From Dehalococcoidia bacterium (GTDB lineage: Bacteria > Chloroflexota > Dehalococcoidia > UBA2979): a stretch of DNA of 64,000 nucleotides. Positions within the stretch are counted from its first letter, which is position 1. Each line of letters starts with the position of its first letter. The translations under genes were made by a program, and so were the position numbers. The notes beneath the pieces are model-generated. The model made no database searches and was not told the DNA's origin. It saw nothing but the letters and a program-made list of their open reading frames with translations. Positions 50,709-60,151 of this stretch are shown piece after piece. The stretch covers positions 134,960 through 198,959 of the forward strand of contig SHYS01000004.1 in the NCBI GenBank assembly GCA_009692685.1. The letters run 5' to 3'.

Positions 50709-51398
50709 CTAGGAGCCCGACGCAGGCTTCGGGGTGGCGGTCGTCGAAGTGGTCGTCTCTGCGGGTTCCGAGGGCACCTCTGCCACGCGTTCCGCCTCCA
50801 CGGTCGCGGCCGCGGTGCGGGGTGGCGGCATAACCGGGTCCGTGCTGCCGAAGGGGTTCACGCCCACGACCTGCTCGGACGAGTATGGCGGGCCAGACGG
50901 ACGGGGGGCTTCGGCTTCATTCTCGGTGCCCGCGTTCGCGGTTGGTGTGTGGTAGTCCGCATACGACGCGGACACGCGCGCGAACGGGTCGCGGTTCGCA
51001 GGTACGGCGACCGGGGGCGCCGTCATCGGCTCCGGCGCCTCGGGCTCACGACGGCCCTCAGGCGAAGCGGCCGAGGGCGTCGTATCCGTGGATGCCGCGG
51101 CGACCGCGCCCGCGCCGATCGCCCTCATATCGGTGGCGCCTTCGGTCACGCCCGCGCGCACCTCGTTGCCGATCTCGCGCACAGCTTTGATGTCGCCGGT
51201 CTGCTCGTTGACCTCGTTCTCGAGTTCCTTCAGCGCCATGGTCAGGTCGCCCGTGACCTCGGCCGTGAACCGTCGAGCCATGCGGTAGTACTTGCCAGCC
51301 TCGCGAGCGATCTGAGGAAAGCGCTCGGGGCCCACCACCAGCATGGTGATCAGGAGCACGAGCCCGGCCTCGCCGATGCCGACACCAAAAAGTTCCAT
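50709..51398 (-). CDS. tatB: Twin-arginine translocase subunit TatA/TatB
   Basis: 229-residue protein. The N-terminus MELFGVGIGEAGLVLLITMLVVGPERFP has the membrane helix, the G-P hinge and the following amphipathic helix (AREAGKYYRMARRFTAEV) of TatA/B. The length and the long disordered Pro/Ala-rich C-terminal region favour TatB. TatA and TatB cannot be separated with certainty from sequence alone; Chloroflexota often have one or several such genes. Confidence 0.88.
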   Translation of the reverse strand: MELFGVGIGEAGLVLLITMLVVGPERFPQIAREAGKYYRMARRFTAEVTGDLTMALKELENEVNEQTGDIKAVREIGNEVRAGVTEGATDMRAIGAGAVAAASTDTTPSAASPEGRREPEAPEPMTAPPVAVPANRDPFARVSASYADYHTPTANAGTENEAEAPRPSGPPYSSEQVVGVNPFGSTDPVMPPPRTAAATVEAERVAEVPSEPAETTTSTTATPKPASGS

Positions 51399-51527
51399 TG
51401 CCTCGAATCATACGCCGCGATGCGCCTCACGGCTCTCAGCCACCACGCTTCGGTAAGGGGATTCGCGTCAATGACCGTGACCAGGGGCCGGCTGTAGAGC
51501 GCCTCGCGCGTCCGGCCTGTCCGGAGA

Positions 51528-51564
51528 TCGCGCGCTGCCCCGGGCGAATCGGGGCAGCGCGCGA
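51528..51564. terminator. Strong 15-bp hairpin between acpP and tatB
   Basis: A perfect stem of 15 bp (51528-51542 with 51550-51564) and a 7-nt loop lie about 40 bp beyond the acpP stop on the minus strand. There is no T-run. It probably ends the fabD-fabG-nusB-acpP unit before tatB-tatC. Confidence 0.6.
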
Positions 51565-51604
51565 GTGGCTGCTGAGGAAGCGGAGTCGGAAGGGACGGTG
51601 GCGG

Positions 51605-51862
51605 CTAGTCTTCGATGCCGGCGTCGTGGATGAAATCGATCGCGTCCTGTACGGACTGGATCTTCTCGGCGTCTTCGTCGGAGATCTCGACGGGTGCGCC
51701 GTCCTTCGAGAATTCCTCCTCGATGGACATGATCAGCTCCACCAGGTCGAGCGAGTCCGCATTCAGGTCGTCGACGAACGAGGCGTTCGGCACCACCTGG
51801 TCCTCTTCGACACCGAGCTGGTCCACGACCAATGAGCGTACGCGCTCGTATACAGTTGCCAC
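51605..51862 (-). CDS. acpP: Acyl carrier protein
   Basis: Carries growing acyl chains on a 4'-phosphopantetheine arm. The 85-residue protein has the DSLDLVEL motif with Ser37 as attachment site and is strongly acidic. The start is a GTG with GAGAGGAG upstream, 17 bp after the nusB stop. The link to panBCD elsewhere in the window is the pantetheine group itself. Confidence 0.95.
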   Translation of the reverse strand: MATVYERVRSLVVDQLGVEEDQVVPNASFVDDLNADSLDLVELIMSIEEEFSKDGAPVEISDEDAEKIQSVQDAIDFIHDAGIED

Positions 51863-51879
51863 TTCTTGCGGCTCCTCTC

Positions 51880-52308
51880 TCAGGGCTCTTGCTGACCCGG
51901 TGCAGCCAGCGCGACCGCCCCGAGCACTCCGTTCACGAATCGTCCCGACGACTCCGACCCGTAGCCCTTAGCGAGCTCGACGGCCTCGTTAATGGCCGCC
52001 CGGAGCGGAGCGCCGCGATTATCAAATAGGACCTCGAAGACCGCAAGACGAAGGACATTACGGTCGACTGGTGCCATGTCCTCCAGCGGGAACGACGTCG
52101 CGTATCGCGCAATAGTCGCATCGATCTCCGCGAGGTGTTGGTGTACGCCATCGATGAGATGTCGCACGAACTCGTCCGCGTCCTCGGGCAGGGCCGCCTC
52201 GAGAAGGCGTCGCTCGAGGATGGGCTCGACCGCGCGGGCCGAGGCGTCCGCCTCGAACAGCACCTGGAACGCCACGATGCGCGCACGACGCCGTCCACCT
52301 CGTGCCAT
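51880..52308 (-). CDS. nusB: Transcription antitermination protein NusB
   Basis: Binds boxA RNA with NusE/S10 and prevents premature termination in rRNA operons. The 142-residue protein has [33 protein letters not shown] and [27 protein letters not shown], the full NusB pattern. It lies between fabG and acpP on the same strand. Confidence 0.94.
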   Translation of the reverse strand: MARGGRRRARIVAFQVLFEADASARAVEPILERRLLEAALPEDADEFVRHLIDGVHQHLAEIDATIARYATSFPLEDMAPVDRNVLRLAVFEVLFDNRGAPLRAAINEAVELAKGYGSESSGRFVNGVLGAVALAAPGQQEP

Positions 52309-52337
52309 CTAGTACCTCGACAGACTGAACGTCGAGG

Positions 52338-53102
52338 TCACTGCATCACCAGCCCGCCATCGACGTGGAACGTCTGCCCGGTGATGTAGGCCGCGCCGTC
52401 AGTCGCGAGGAACCCCACCAGCGGGGCGATGTCATCCGGCTGCGCGTACCTGCCCATCGGGATCTGGGTCAGGATGAACGTCTTCTGCTCGTCCGTCAGC
52501 GTCGCGGTCATGTCGGTCGCTACAAAACCTGGCGCGATGGCGTTCACGGTCACTCCTCGCGAGGCGACTTCACGCGCTACCGATTTCGTGAAGCCGAGGA
52601 TGCCGGCCTTCGAAGCGGCGTAGTTCGCCTGCCCGGCGTTCCCCATCACGCCCGCGACTGAGGAAATGTTGATGATCCGGCCCCATCGCGAACGCGTCAT
52701 ATGACGCAGCACCAGCTTGGTCGCCAGGAACGTGCTGGTGAGGTTCGTCGCGAGCACCTCGTCCCACGACTCCTCGCCCATGCGCAGCACGAGCTTGTCG
52801 TCGGTCATGCCAGCGTTGTTTACCAAGATGTCCACGCCGCCGAAGCGTTGCCGGACCTCCTCGACCATCCGCTCTAGGTCAGTACTGCTTCGTACGTCCA
52901 CCTCGGCGGTAACGCAGCCCGTACCAAGCTCGCGGATCTGACGGGCGACGGCCTCCGCAAGTACCCCGTTCGCGCGGTAGGTGATGAGCAAGTCCGCACC
53001 CAGACGACCAAGCTCCATCGCGATCGCGCGGCCGATCCCGCGCGACCCGCCGGTAACGACCGCGGTCTTACCGGCCAGCGGCCGCCCGCCGGAGGCGGTC
53101 AT
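52338..53102 (-). CDS. fabG: 3-oxoacyl-[acyl-carrier-protein] reductase
   Basis: NADPH-dependent reduction step of fatty acid elongation. The 254-residue SDR protein has the cofactor motif GGSRGIG (18-24), NNAGMT, and the catalytic triad in NISSVAG and the YAASK motif (Ser about 148, Tyr about 161, Lys about 165). The ATG at 53102 overlaps the fabD stop (ATGA). The longer open frame to 53270 is shadow. Confidence 0.95.
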   Translation of the reverse strand: MTASGGRPLAGKTAVVTGGSRGIGRAIAMELGRLGADLLITYRANGVLAEAVARQIRELGTGCVTAEVDVRSSTDLERMVEEVRQRFGGVDILVNNAGMTDDKLVLRMGEESWDEVLATNLTSTFLATKLVLRHMTRSRWGRIINISSVAGVMGNAGQANYAASKAGILGFTKSVAREVASRGVTVNAIAPGFVATDMTATLTDEQKTFILTQIPMGRYAQPDDIAPLVGFLATDGAAYITGQTFHVDGGLVMQ

Positions 53103-54064
53103 CGCGAGGCGCCCTCGGCGACCAGCGCAGCCTCGTCGGCGGTCGCGACGTTGCGGACCGTGGCGTCCTTCGCGAGGCGCTTCACGGTCCCCGTGAGCAC
53201 TCGACCCGGTCCAAACTCGATGAACGAGGTGACCCCGCCGTCGAGCATGGTCTGCACGCAATCCACCCACCGCACCGGACTCGTCACCTGATCCGTCAGC
53301 TCCTGCGCGAACGCAGTCCCGGAGGTGAGCGGCGTGGCGGTGACGTTGGAGACCACCGGCATGCGAGGCGCGTCGAATTTCGCACCTGCGAGGACGGCTC
53401 GCATCCCCTCTGCGGCCTGTGCCATGAGCGGCGTGTGGAACGCTCCGGCCACGCTGAGGGCTACCACCCGCGAGGCGCCAGCGGCCGTCGCAGCAGCGCT
53501 TGCCGCCTCAACCGCGGCAACGGTGCCACCGATCGTGACGTTGCCGGGCGCATTGATGTTGCAGAGCGCCGCGCCGTGCTCGGCGCAGATCGAGACGAGT
53601 TGCGCGGGCTCCAGGCCAAGCACCGCCGCCATTGTCCCCGGCACGGCGTCGCAGGCCTCTTGCATGAGACGCCCGCGCTCGTGTACCAGCCGCACGCCGT
53701 CCTCGAAGGACACCGCGCCGGCGGCGATCATCGCTGCATATTCGCCCAGCGAGTGTCCGGCCACGAAGTCGGGGCGTCCGGTGATGCTCCCTGAGTCGAT
53801 GGCCGCGACGAGGGCCGCAATGGCGTGAGTAACGAGGGCGGGCTGGGTGTTCACGGTGCGCGTCAGCTCATCCTCGGGGCCCTCGAAGCACAGCGTCGAC
53901 AGCGAGAATCCGAGGGCTGCGTCGGCCGCCTCGAAGACCGCGCGCGCCGCCGGGACATGGTCGTAGAGGTCTTTCCCCATACCGACGTGCTGCGCGCCCT
54001 GGCCTGGGAACAGCCACGCCGTCCCGGGAGCGGGCGGCAGATCCGGGATCGTCACCGTGGCCAT
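53099..54064 (-). CDS. fabD: Malonyl-CoA:ACP transacylase
   Basis: Loads malonyl units onto ACP. The 321-residue protein has LFPGQGAQHVGMG, GHSLGEYAA with the nucleophile Ser105, and AFHTPLM with the catalytic His near 209, plus FIEFGPGRVLTG. It has a GTAGGAGG ribosome-binding site and a palindrome just upstream. No fabH, plsX or fabF is adjacent. Confidence 0.95.
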   Translation of the reverse strand: MATVTIPDLPPAPGTAWLFPGQGAQHVGMGKDLYDHVPAARAVFEAADAALGFSLSTLCFEGPEDELTRTVNTQPALVTHAIAALVAAIDSGSITGRPDFVAGHSLGEYAAMIAAGAVSFEDGVRLVHERGRLMQEACDAVPGTMAAVLGLEPAQLVSICAEHGAALCNINAPGNVTIGGTVAAVEAASAAATAAGASRVVALSVAGAFHTPLMAQAAEGMRAVLAGAKFDAPRMPVVSNVTATPLTSGTAFAQELTDQVTSPVRWVDCVQTMLDGGVTSFIEFGPGRVLTGTVKRLAKDATVRNVATADEAALVAEGASR

Positions 54065-54091
54065 CGTGCCTCCTACGTTTCGTTATCGCTC

Positions 54092-54110
54092 ACTCGCCGC
54101 GGCGAGTCTA
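54092..54110 (-). promoter_or_regulatory. Promoter (-10 TAGACT) with overlapping 16-bp palindrome upstream of fabD
   Basis: On the minus strand TAGACT (54110 to 54105) is followed by the palindrome ACTCGCCGCGGCGAGT (54092-54107), which covers the end of the -10 box and the expected transcription start. The palindrome is perfect. It is a candidate operator for a fatty-acid regulator of the FapR/FabT kind, though the sequence is not a known FapR site. The -35 region (near 54128) is poor. Confidence 0.5.
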
Positions 54111-54297
54111 CCTCGATCGTTCTCGTCTGACCCGCATCCATCGAGGACTATGTCGGATCCTGCGTGATGCCTCGCCTGTCGCTCGCCATGAGCTCCTGGA
54201 GCGCGAGCCGGACTGGCAGTGGAAGTGAGTCGCCTGCGTCGTGAGACCGCGCTCTATCCGCTCGGCGGCGTGTGGCGCAGGCCACGACGAAAAGCGG

Positions 54298-54326
54298 GAG
54301 CGCGGGGAGTCACCCCACGGGCGCTC
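54298..54326 (-). terminator. Hairpin terminator after rpmF
   Basis: GAGCGC (54298-54303) pairs with GCGCTC (54321-54326), with an inner GGGG/CCCC pair. On the minus strand the stem is followed by TCCCGCTTTTCG, a short T-tract. It lies 45 bp after the rpmF stop, in the 306-bp gap before fabD. Confidence 0.45.
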
Positions 54327-54370
54327 GCTCGCGATGCCAGTCCCGTCCCGAGGTCTTCGCTATATGAGGA

Positions 54371-54556
54371 TTACGAGGCCGTCCCGGACTCGGCCAGCGG
54401 ATGACCCTTCCGGTCGCGATCCGCTGCGGAGAAGCTGTGACTCAGCTTCCACCGCCCCGTGCGAGGGTCCCGCACGATCGACGGCAGAATCGCGTGGTGA
54501 TGACTCCGCCGCAGCCGTTGCTTCGACTGAGAAGTCCTGCGCTTAGGAACGCCCAT
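54371..54556 (-). CDS. rpmF: 50S ribosomal protein bL32
   Basis: 61-residue protein that starts MGVPKRRTSQSKQRLRRSHH, the bL32 signature (normally AVPKRKTSKSRRDKRRAH). The zinc-binding cysteines found in many bL32 proteins are absent; this is the zinc-free form. The gene overlaps the DUF177 stop by 14 bp, the usual order. Not all downstream residues (after about 48) match the family. Confidence 0.9.
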   Translation of the reverse strand: MGVPKRRTSQSKQRLRRSHHHAILPSIVRDPRTGRWKLSHSFSAADRDRKGHPLAESGTAS

Positions 54557-55082
54557 CGGGTACCTCCGCCGCTCGTAGCCGCGTGGCCAGCTCGTTCAGA
54601 GTGGACCACGCGGAATCGATGTCGTTCGCCGCGCAACCACACGGCCCGTCATTCAAGTCGCTCCCACAGCTGGGACAGAGCCCGGCGCAGTCCTCCTGGC
54701 ACAATGGGCCGATCGGAAGCGCGGACGCTTCATATTGCCTTACCGCCTCGCTCAGGTCGAGGTGCTGGTCGTCTCCCAGCCGAAATTCGTCTGGTTCTGC
54801 TTCTACCGTAACGAGCGTAATCGGGTCGCGAGTGAAGACATACAACTCTTCGATGACCAGATCGAGCGGTCTAGTGAACGACTTCAAGCAACGACCACAT
54901 TCGAGTTTGGGGGTGACCGTGAGCTTCGCGCGCACCAAGACGCCCCGTGCCGTCCGAAGGAGCCGGATCTCCCCTTCCAGAGGGCGACGGTAGTTCTCCT
55001 CGGGCACCTCGGCGACTTCGCCAGCCGCATCGAGGCGGCGAGCAGCCCCCGGGGCCTCCCGCAGCAGCGTCGCGACGTTCAT
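54543..55082 (-). CDS. DUF177 (YceD) family protein
   Basis: 179-residue protein of the YceD family, which is linked to 23S rRNA accumulation and is nearly always encoded before rpmF. It has LECGRCLKSFTRPLDL, and PLCQEDCAGLCPSCGSDL with a cluster of cysteines likely to bind zinc. Two Met codons at 55088 and 55082 are possible starts; MNVATLLRE is the normal beginning. The upstream region has a GGTCTC/GAGACC hairpin (55112-55127). Confidence 0.9.
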   Translation of the reverse strand: MNVATLLREAPGAARRLDAAGEVAEVPEENYRRPLEGEIRLLRTARGVLVRAKLTVTPKLECGRCLKSFTRPLDLVIEELYVFTRDPITLVTVEAEPDEFRLGDDQHLDLSEAVRQYEASALPIGPLCQEDCAGLCPSCGSDLNDGPCGCAANDIDSAWSTLNELATRLRAAEVPDGRS

Positions 55083-55254
55083 CAGCACACAAATCCCCCG
55101 GGGTTGCGGTTGGTCTCTGGCGAGACCGGTCTATTCATCTCATCGTACATCGAGGTCGCCGCGCCCGTTCGACGGCTTTTCGTAGCTTTCGCTATCCAGC
55201 CGTGTGGGAAAGGTCGAGGCATACTGACCGCTGGCGGGGCCACGGAGGTGCCCC

Positions 55255-55836
55255 ATGCCGGCTTTCGGTTACCGGCGCGAAACCACTGGGCAGAATGCCG
55301 TCGAAGTCACGCATACCCTGGAGGCGCAGGGCGTTGCCATCGCCGGCGCCTGCGAGGCGCATCTGCTCGGCGATCGCGTCGCGGTCCTCGACTACGGCCG
55401 GGTGCTCCAGTGCGACGATCGCGATGTGGTCTTCCAGCGACCCACATCGCGGCGCGTCGCCGAACTCACGGGCGTCGCCAATATCCTCAGGGGCACCTCC
55501 CGGGGCGCCACTGGCGACGTTGCCGGTCTCCCGCTCCGCACCGCCACCAGCTCGACCGCGGGCTCCGTCGATATCGCCATTCGCGCCGAACGCTGCAACC
55601 TCCGTCGCCTCGACCACGCGAGCTCCCTGCCCGAGAACTGCTACGTCGCGACCATCACACGCGAGCTCGCCTTTGGGAACACTCACACGCTGCACCTTCG
55701 ACCCGACGGCACTGGTCCCGACATTGAGGTCGAAGTCGCGTCGAGGCCATACGACATCCTCGGTATCTCCACCCGCCGCCAGTGGGTGGTCGAACTCCTG
55801 CCAGCCGACCTCCATGTGGTGCCACCATCCCCATAG
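55255..55836 (+). pseudogene. C-terminal fragment of an ABC ATPase (molybdate/sulfate/spermidine type, TOBE domain)
   Basis: The 193-codon frame holds VTHTLEAQGVAIA, GDRVAVLDYGRVLQ and VFQRPTSRRVAELTGVANIL, which is the region after the H-loop in ModC/PotA/CysA-type ATPases. A TOBE-like domain follows. Walker A, signature and Walker B are missing, and nothing upstream supplies them. It looks like the truncated remains of an importer ATPase. No permease or binding protein is adjacent. Confidence 0.75.
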
Positions 55837-55952
55837 CGGCTCGTTGACAGAACTATCGGCGGGTCGTCGGTGCCAGAGTGACACCGGGTGTTCAACGGTG
55901 CGCCCGGCGACCACGAGACGCGCTCTCGGCGCTACCGTGCACGGCATACACG

Positions 55953-57122
55953 ATGGATCTCGAGGCGAACGCGACAGCGAGCCTTGAGGCATGTCAGGAG
56001 GGAAGCACTGTGGCGGACGAGTGGATGCAGGCGTGGCAACCCACCATCGATGCCGTGGGCCAGGATTTCGGCGGTGGCACTGAGAGCGCGGCTATCGACA
56101 GGATCGAGCTCGGTGCGGTTCGCAAGTTCCTGGAGGCCGTCGAACTCGACTGCCCCCTCCATTACGACGTCGGCGTTGCGAGGCAGCATGGCTACCGCAA
56201 CGTGCTGGCTCCGATCAGCGGTGTGTCGCAGACCTGGCTGGACGCCGGGCTCTGGCGGCCCGGACTCGGCTCGCGCTACCCGAGTGCACACCCACACGTC
56301 GATATTCCGCGCGAGCGTGTCGCGGATGCGCCGAACCCGCCGATGCCGCCCACGACCGTCGGTTTCGCCACCGAGGTCGAGATCGAGTACTTCGAACCGC
56401 CCGTCGTCGGCGACCGGCTCACCGTGCGCGGTCGGAAGCTGATGTCGTGCAATCCTCGCGAGACCCGTGTCGGGAGGGGGGCCTTCATGGTGTGGGAGCG
56501 GGAGGTGGTCAACCAGGACGGTGTGCGTGTCGCGCTCATCCGCAACGGCGGGTACTCATACGTGCCGTTCGAGGCGACCGAGAGTCGTGGATCCAATCCC
56601 GCGCCACGACCGCCTGCGCCGGTCCATTCCGAAGAGGACCTGATCACGATCCGCAACGTCCAGCCCGAGCCCCCTGGTGGCGTCGACTGGACCGCGCAGC
56701 GCTACTGGGATGACGTGAATGTCGGTGACCCGATCGAGCCGCTCTCGATCAACCTCACGATCGCGCGACTCGTCGTCGAGGCGGGTGGCAATCGCGATTT
56801 CAATCAGATCCATCACAACTCGCCCGTCTCGAAGGCAACCGGTGCACCTGAGATGTACGCGAACAACGTGTTCATCCAGTCGTGGTGGGAGCGCGCTGTG
56901 CGCGAGTACATCGGCCTCGATGGTCGTTTCAAGAAGACGGGGCCTTTCCGAATGCGCGTCTTCAATGCCGTTGGCGAGTGCGCGGTGACCAGCGGACAGG
57001 TCACGCGCAAATGGCAGGAAGGCTCCGAGCACCTCGTGGAGATCGACGTGAAGACCGAGACGTCTCAGGGCATCACCGTCGGGCCGGGCCCTGTCGTCGC
57101 GAGCCTGCCTGCGCGAGGCTAG
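55953..57122 (+). CDS. MaoC/FAS1-type dehydratase domain protein
   Basis: 389-residue protein with two hot-dog-fold halves. The first (about residues 35-215) resembles FAS1-like dehydratase domains, and the second (from about 250) is MaoC-like with NRDFNQIHHNSPVSKATGAPEMYANN. Such proteins hydrate or dehydrate enoyl-CoA thioesters; the D/H pair of MaoC is in RDFNQIHH. The ATG at 55953 is a reasonable start. The GTG at 56010 is possible. It sits alone between the ABC remnant and the BaiN-like gene, with no other beta-oxidation gene nearby. Confidence 0.82.
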   Translation: MDLEANATASLEACQEGSTVADEWMQAWQPTIDAVGQDFGGGTESAAIDRIELGAVRKFLEAVELDCPLHYDVGVARQHGYRNVLAPISGVSQTWLDAGLWRPGLGSRYPSAHPHVDIPRERVADAPNPPMPPTTVGFATEVEIEYFEPPVVGDRLTVRGRKLMSCNPRETRVGRGAFMVWEREVVNQDGVRVALIRNGGYSYVPFEATESRGSNPAPRPPAPVHSEEDLITIRNVQPEPPGGVDWTAQRYWDDVNVGDPIEPLSINLTIARLVVEAGGNRDFNQIHHNSPVSKATGAPEMYANNVFIQSWWERAVREYIGLDGRFKKTGPFRMRVFNAVGECAVTSGQVTRKWQEGSEHLVEIDVKTETSQGITVGPGPVVASLPARG

Positions 57123-57213
57123 CGCCTCGGTGTCTCCTCGATCCGGCCGCTGAGATACCAGCCCGCCAATTCGCGTGAGCGTCGCTCCATCGAGGAACAA
57201 CGGAGGCGGATCG

Positions 57214-58443
57214 GTGGAAGACGTCGAGCTGGTCGTGGTTGGTGCGGGCGCGGCCGGATTGATGGCGGCGACGTGGGCGGGCCGTTACGGGAGGCGGGTG
57301 ATCGTGCTCGACGGTGCGCGCGCGCTCGGCGCGAAGATCTTGGTGTCCGGCGGCGGACGCTGCAACGTCACCCACGACGAGGTCGACGAACGCGCCTACG
57401 CGGGCTCGTCGACCTCGGCGATTCGGCGGGTTCTGCGAAGTTTCGATGTGGCTCGGACCGTCCAGTTCTTTGCAGATCTGGGCGTCGAGTTGAAACGTGA
57501 AGCAACAGGCAAGCTGTTCCCGGTCACAGACCGGGCGCGCACCGTACTCGACGCACTGTTGCAGGCGACGCGCGATGGCGGTGCCGAGCTGCGACATCCG
57601 TGGCGCGTACACGCCGTCGAGCGCCTCGCTGACGGCGCCTTCCATGTGCGCACGGACCAGGGCGACCTGCGCGCCCGGCGGGTCATCCTCGCGACTGGAG
57701 GCCGCAGCGTGCCGAGGTCGGGCAGCGATGGTGCGGGTATCGACATGGCGCGCGCACTGGGGCACAGCGTCACGCCTCACCTCGTGCCGGCGCTGGTCGG
57801 ACTGACCGTCGCCGCGGACTGTTTCGTGCGCGAGCTGTCGGGCCTCGCGGTCGACGCGCGCCTCGAGGTACGGTCGTGGAGCGGGAAGCGGCTGCATTCG
57901 CTTACGGGAGCCACGTTGTGCACCCACTTTGGTCTCTCCGGCCCCGCACCGATGGACATCAGCCGCCATTGGCAGCTGGCCGTCCTCGAGGATCCAGCTG
58001 CGACGCTCGTCGTCTCGTGGCTACCAGATGAGTCTGCCGAGTCACTGGACGCGGCACTCCAGAACCTTGGCGAACAGAGCCCGCATCGCTACCTCACACA
58101 GCACCTGCCGAACCGGCTGGCGCGTGCGGTGTGCGTATCTGCCGGGGTCGATCCGAACGCCTCAGGACACACGCTCCGGCGGGAGGATCGCCGGGCGCTG
58201 GTGCGCGCCGTCCTCGCAACCACGATACCTGTGACGGGCACGCGGGGCTGGAACAACGCGGAGGCAACGGCCGGCGGCGCCCCGCTCAGCGAGGTCCAGC
58301 TCGAGACGATGGAGTCGCGCGTCGCACCCGGCCTCTTCCTCTGCGGCGAGATGCTCGATGTCGACGGCCGGATCGGTGGCTACAACTTCCAGTGGGCGTG
58401 GGCCAGCGGGTACGTCGCTGGCGTAGGCGCAGCCAGGCGGTAA
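57214..58443 (+). CDS. HI0933/BaiN family NAD(P)/FAD-dependent flavoprotein
   Basis: 409-residue protein with a Rossmann motif GAGAAGLMAA near the N-terminus, GGGRCNVTH, GGRSVPRSGSDGAG, FGLSGP and a C-terminal FAD contact GRIGGYNFQWAWASG. BaiN-type proteins are flavin-dependent reductases; one member reduces bile-acid enoyls, and others are of unknown role (YhiN). The GTG at 57214 has GGAGG 9 nt upstream and is preferred over 57175. It follows the MaoC gene by 91 bp, suggesting joint work on an enoyl-type substrate; that is inference. Confidence 0.87.
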   Translation: MEDVELVVVGAGAAGLMAATWAGRYGRRVIVLDGARALGAKILVSGGGRCNVTHDEVDERAYAGSSTSAIRRVLRSFDVARTVQFFADLGVELKREATGKLFPVTDRARTVLDALLQATRDGGAELRHPWRVHAVERLADGAFHVRTDQGDLRARRVILATGGRSVPRSGSDGAGIDMARALGHSVTPHLVPALVGLTVAADCFVRELSGLAVDARLEVRSWSGKRLHSLTGATLCTHFGLSGPAPMDISRHWQLAVLEDPAATLVVSWLPDESAESLDAALQNLGEQSPHRYLTQHLPNRLARAVCVSAGVDPNASGHTLRREDRRALVRAVLATTIPVTGTRGWNNAEATAGGAPLSEVQLETMESRVAPGLFLCGEMLDVDGRIGGYNFQWAWASGYVAGVGAARR

Positions 58444-58592
58444 CGAGGCGGCGGCGTTGACGCGAGACCCAGCGACGGCTGCCGTGGATACTTCTGCGCA
58501 AGGCCACTGCAGGCGCACCGCGCAAGCTGGACGCCCTTCCGAGTGTCGGCGTGGGCTCGCAACGCCACCAGCGCAGGTGCGAGAATCTGCCC

Positions 58593-59782
58593 GTGGAGGC
58601 ATTCACCGAACTCGACCAACAGCTCTTCGAGGCGGGGGGCCATGATCACCTCATATCAGGTGCTGGGCGCGCACGCGGTCGAGGGTGGCACCGCCTTCGG
58701 CGTCTGGGCGCCCCATGCACGCTCGGTGCAGGTCGTCGGCGAGTTCGACTCGTGAGGCGCTAGCGACCATCAACTCACCGGCAGCGCCGCTGGTATGTGG
58801 TCCGGGTTAATCACCAGCGCGCGGTCCGGACAGCTCTACAAGTACCGCCTGATCGGTATCGACGGCGAAACGTTCGACAAGGCAGACCCGTTCGCAGCGG
58901 CCACCGAAGTACCTCCCGGGACCGCATCGCGGATCGCCGACCTCGCCTACGACTGGCACGACGCGGAGTGGCTGGCCACCCGCGGCCCGCAGCAGACGCT
59001 CACCGCGCCCATCTCGATCTACGAGTTGCACCTCGGTTCATGGCGCCGCCCGCCGGGCAGCGTCAACTATCGAGCGATCGCGGCCCCCCCTCGCAGGGCA
59101 CGTCCTCGCCTTGGGCTTCACGCATGTGGATCTGCTCCCGGTGATGGAGCACCAGTACTACGGGTCGTGGGGATATCAGACCACGGGCTACCTCGCGCCG
59201 ACATCGCGGTACAGCAGCACGCAGGACCTCATGTACCGCATCGACTCGCTGCATCAACGCGGGATCGGCGTGATTCTTGACTGGACCCCCGCGCACTTCG
59301 CCAAGGATGCCCCCGGACACGGGCAATTCGACGGCACGACCCTGTACGAGCACCCTGATCCGCGCCGCGGACATCACCCGGTGTGGGGAACGCTCGTCTT
59401 CGACTACGCCCGCCCTGAGGTCCGTTCCTTCCTCATCTCTAGCGCCTGCTCCTGATTCGAGCGCTACCACGTCGACGGCCTGCGGATGGACGCAGTTACG
59501 TCCATGCTCTACCGCGACTACCTCCACAGGGAGGGCGAGTGGCTGCCCAACGCCGAAGGAGGTCCCGAGGACTATGCGGCAGTCCGTCTGCTCCAGGACC
59601 TGAACGAGGTCTTCCACGAGCGCTTCCCTGACGTACTCACCTGCGCCGAGTAAGACACCTCCTAGCCCGGCGTAACGCACCCCATCTCGGATGGCGGGCT
59701 CGGCTTCGATCTGAAGTGGGATGGGGGGTTGGTGCACGATGCCGGGGAGGCAACAGAACATCTCCTGCGTAGCGGGTGACCA
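58593..59782 (+). pseudogene. glgB: Glycogen branching enzyme (glgB), heavily decayed
   Basis: A row of fragments in shifting frames spells the N-terminal half of a 1,4-alpha-glucan branching enzyme. They read [89 protein letters not shown] and GGLGFDLKW. Lesions are a frameshift near 58645, TGA at 58753, a frameshift in the C7 run near 59090, TGA at 59453, TAA at 59651 and TAG at 59663. Three stops replace family Trp positions. The copy ends about 59782, and the rest of the gene is missing. Confidence 0.88.
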
Positions 59783-59944
59783 CGCCCAACGATAGTTAGT
59801 GGCAAGGTCGATCAGGCGGTGGTAGGTGTCCGGCACTGACTGCACGCCATTCGTGAAGCGCCCGGTCGGCGTCCGCAATGCAGTGCCTCGGAATGAGTCG
59901 GCAGGCGGATTCTTCACTCTGAGCCGACCGCTGTTAGGGGTCAA
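59765..59944 (-). pseudogene. Possible N-terminal remnant of glycogen/alpha-glucan phosphorylase
   Basis: Read on the minus strand from the ATG at 59944, about 60 codons end with YHRLIDLATNYRWAWSPATQEMF. This resembles the start of alpha-glucan phosphorylases (the LAxNLWWSWNPEA.ELF pattern of DUF3417). It ends where it runs into the antisense of the glgB remnant. Together the two look like the junction of a deleted and inverted glycogen locus. The match is short. Confidence 0.4.
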
Positions 59945-60151
59945 TCAGGAACGCGCTTACCACATCGAACCAACACCGACGGAGCCCAGGACGTGACGTA
60001 ACGGACGGCGGCAACGTGTCCGGCTGGACTCGATCCAGTCTGACGTGGGCCCGGACTGTCAGACTCTTCGGGGGTGCGCGTCAACGTACTGGTAGACGCG
60101 ATCCGCATCAAGAGACGCGGCAACGGCCCCGTCAGCGCTATCGACACACGC
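59945..60151. other. Spacer without a recognised gene
   Basis: About 200 bp between the glgP-like remnant and the MFS transporter. No coding frame, hairpin or promoter is convincing. Confidence 0.4.

Noticed and set aside
54735..55727. Plus-strand frame (330 aa) over DUF177 and the ABC fragment
   Set aside because: Arg-rich composition and antisense to the conserved DUF177 gene.
58593..59782. TGA read as Trp in the glgB-like region
   Set aside because: Two family Trp positions are TGA, but TAA and TAG stops and two frameshifts also occur, and all other genes use TGG for Trp and TGA as stop. Decay explains it better.
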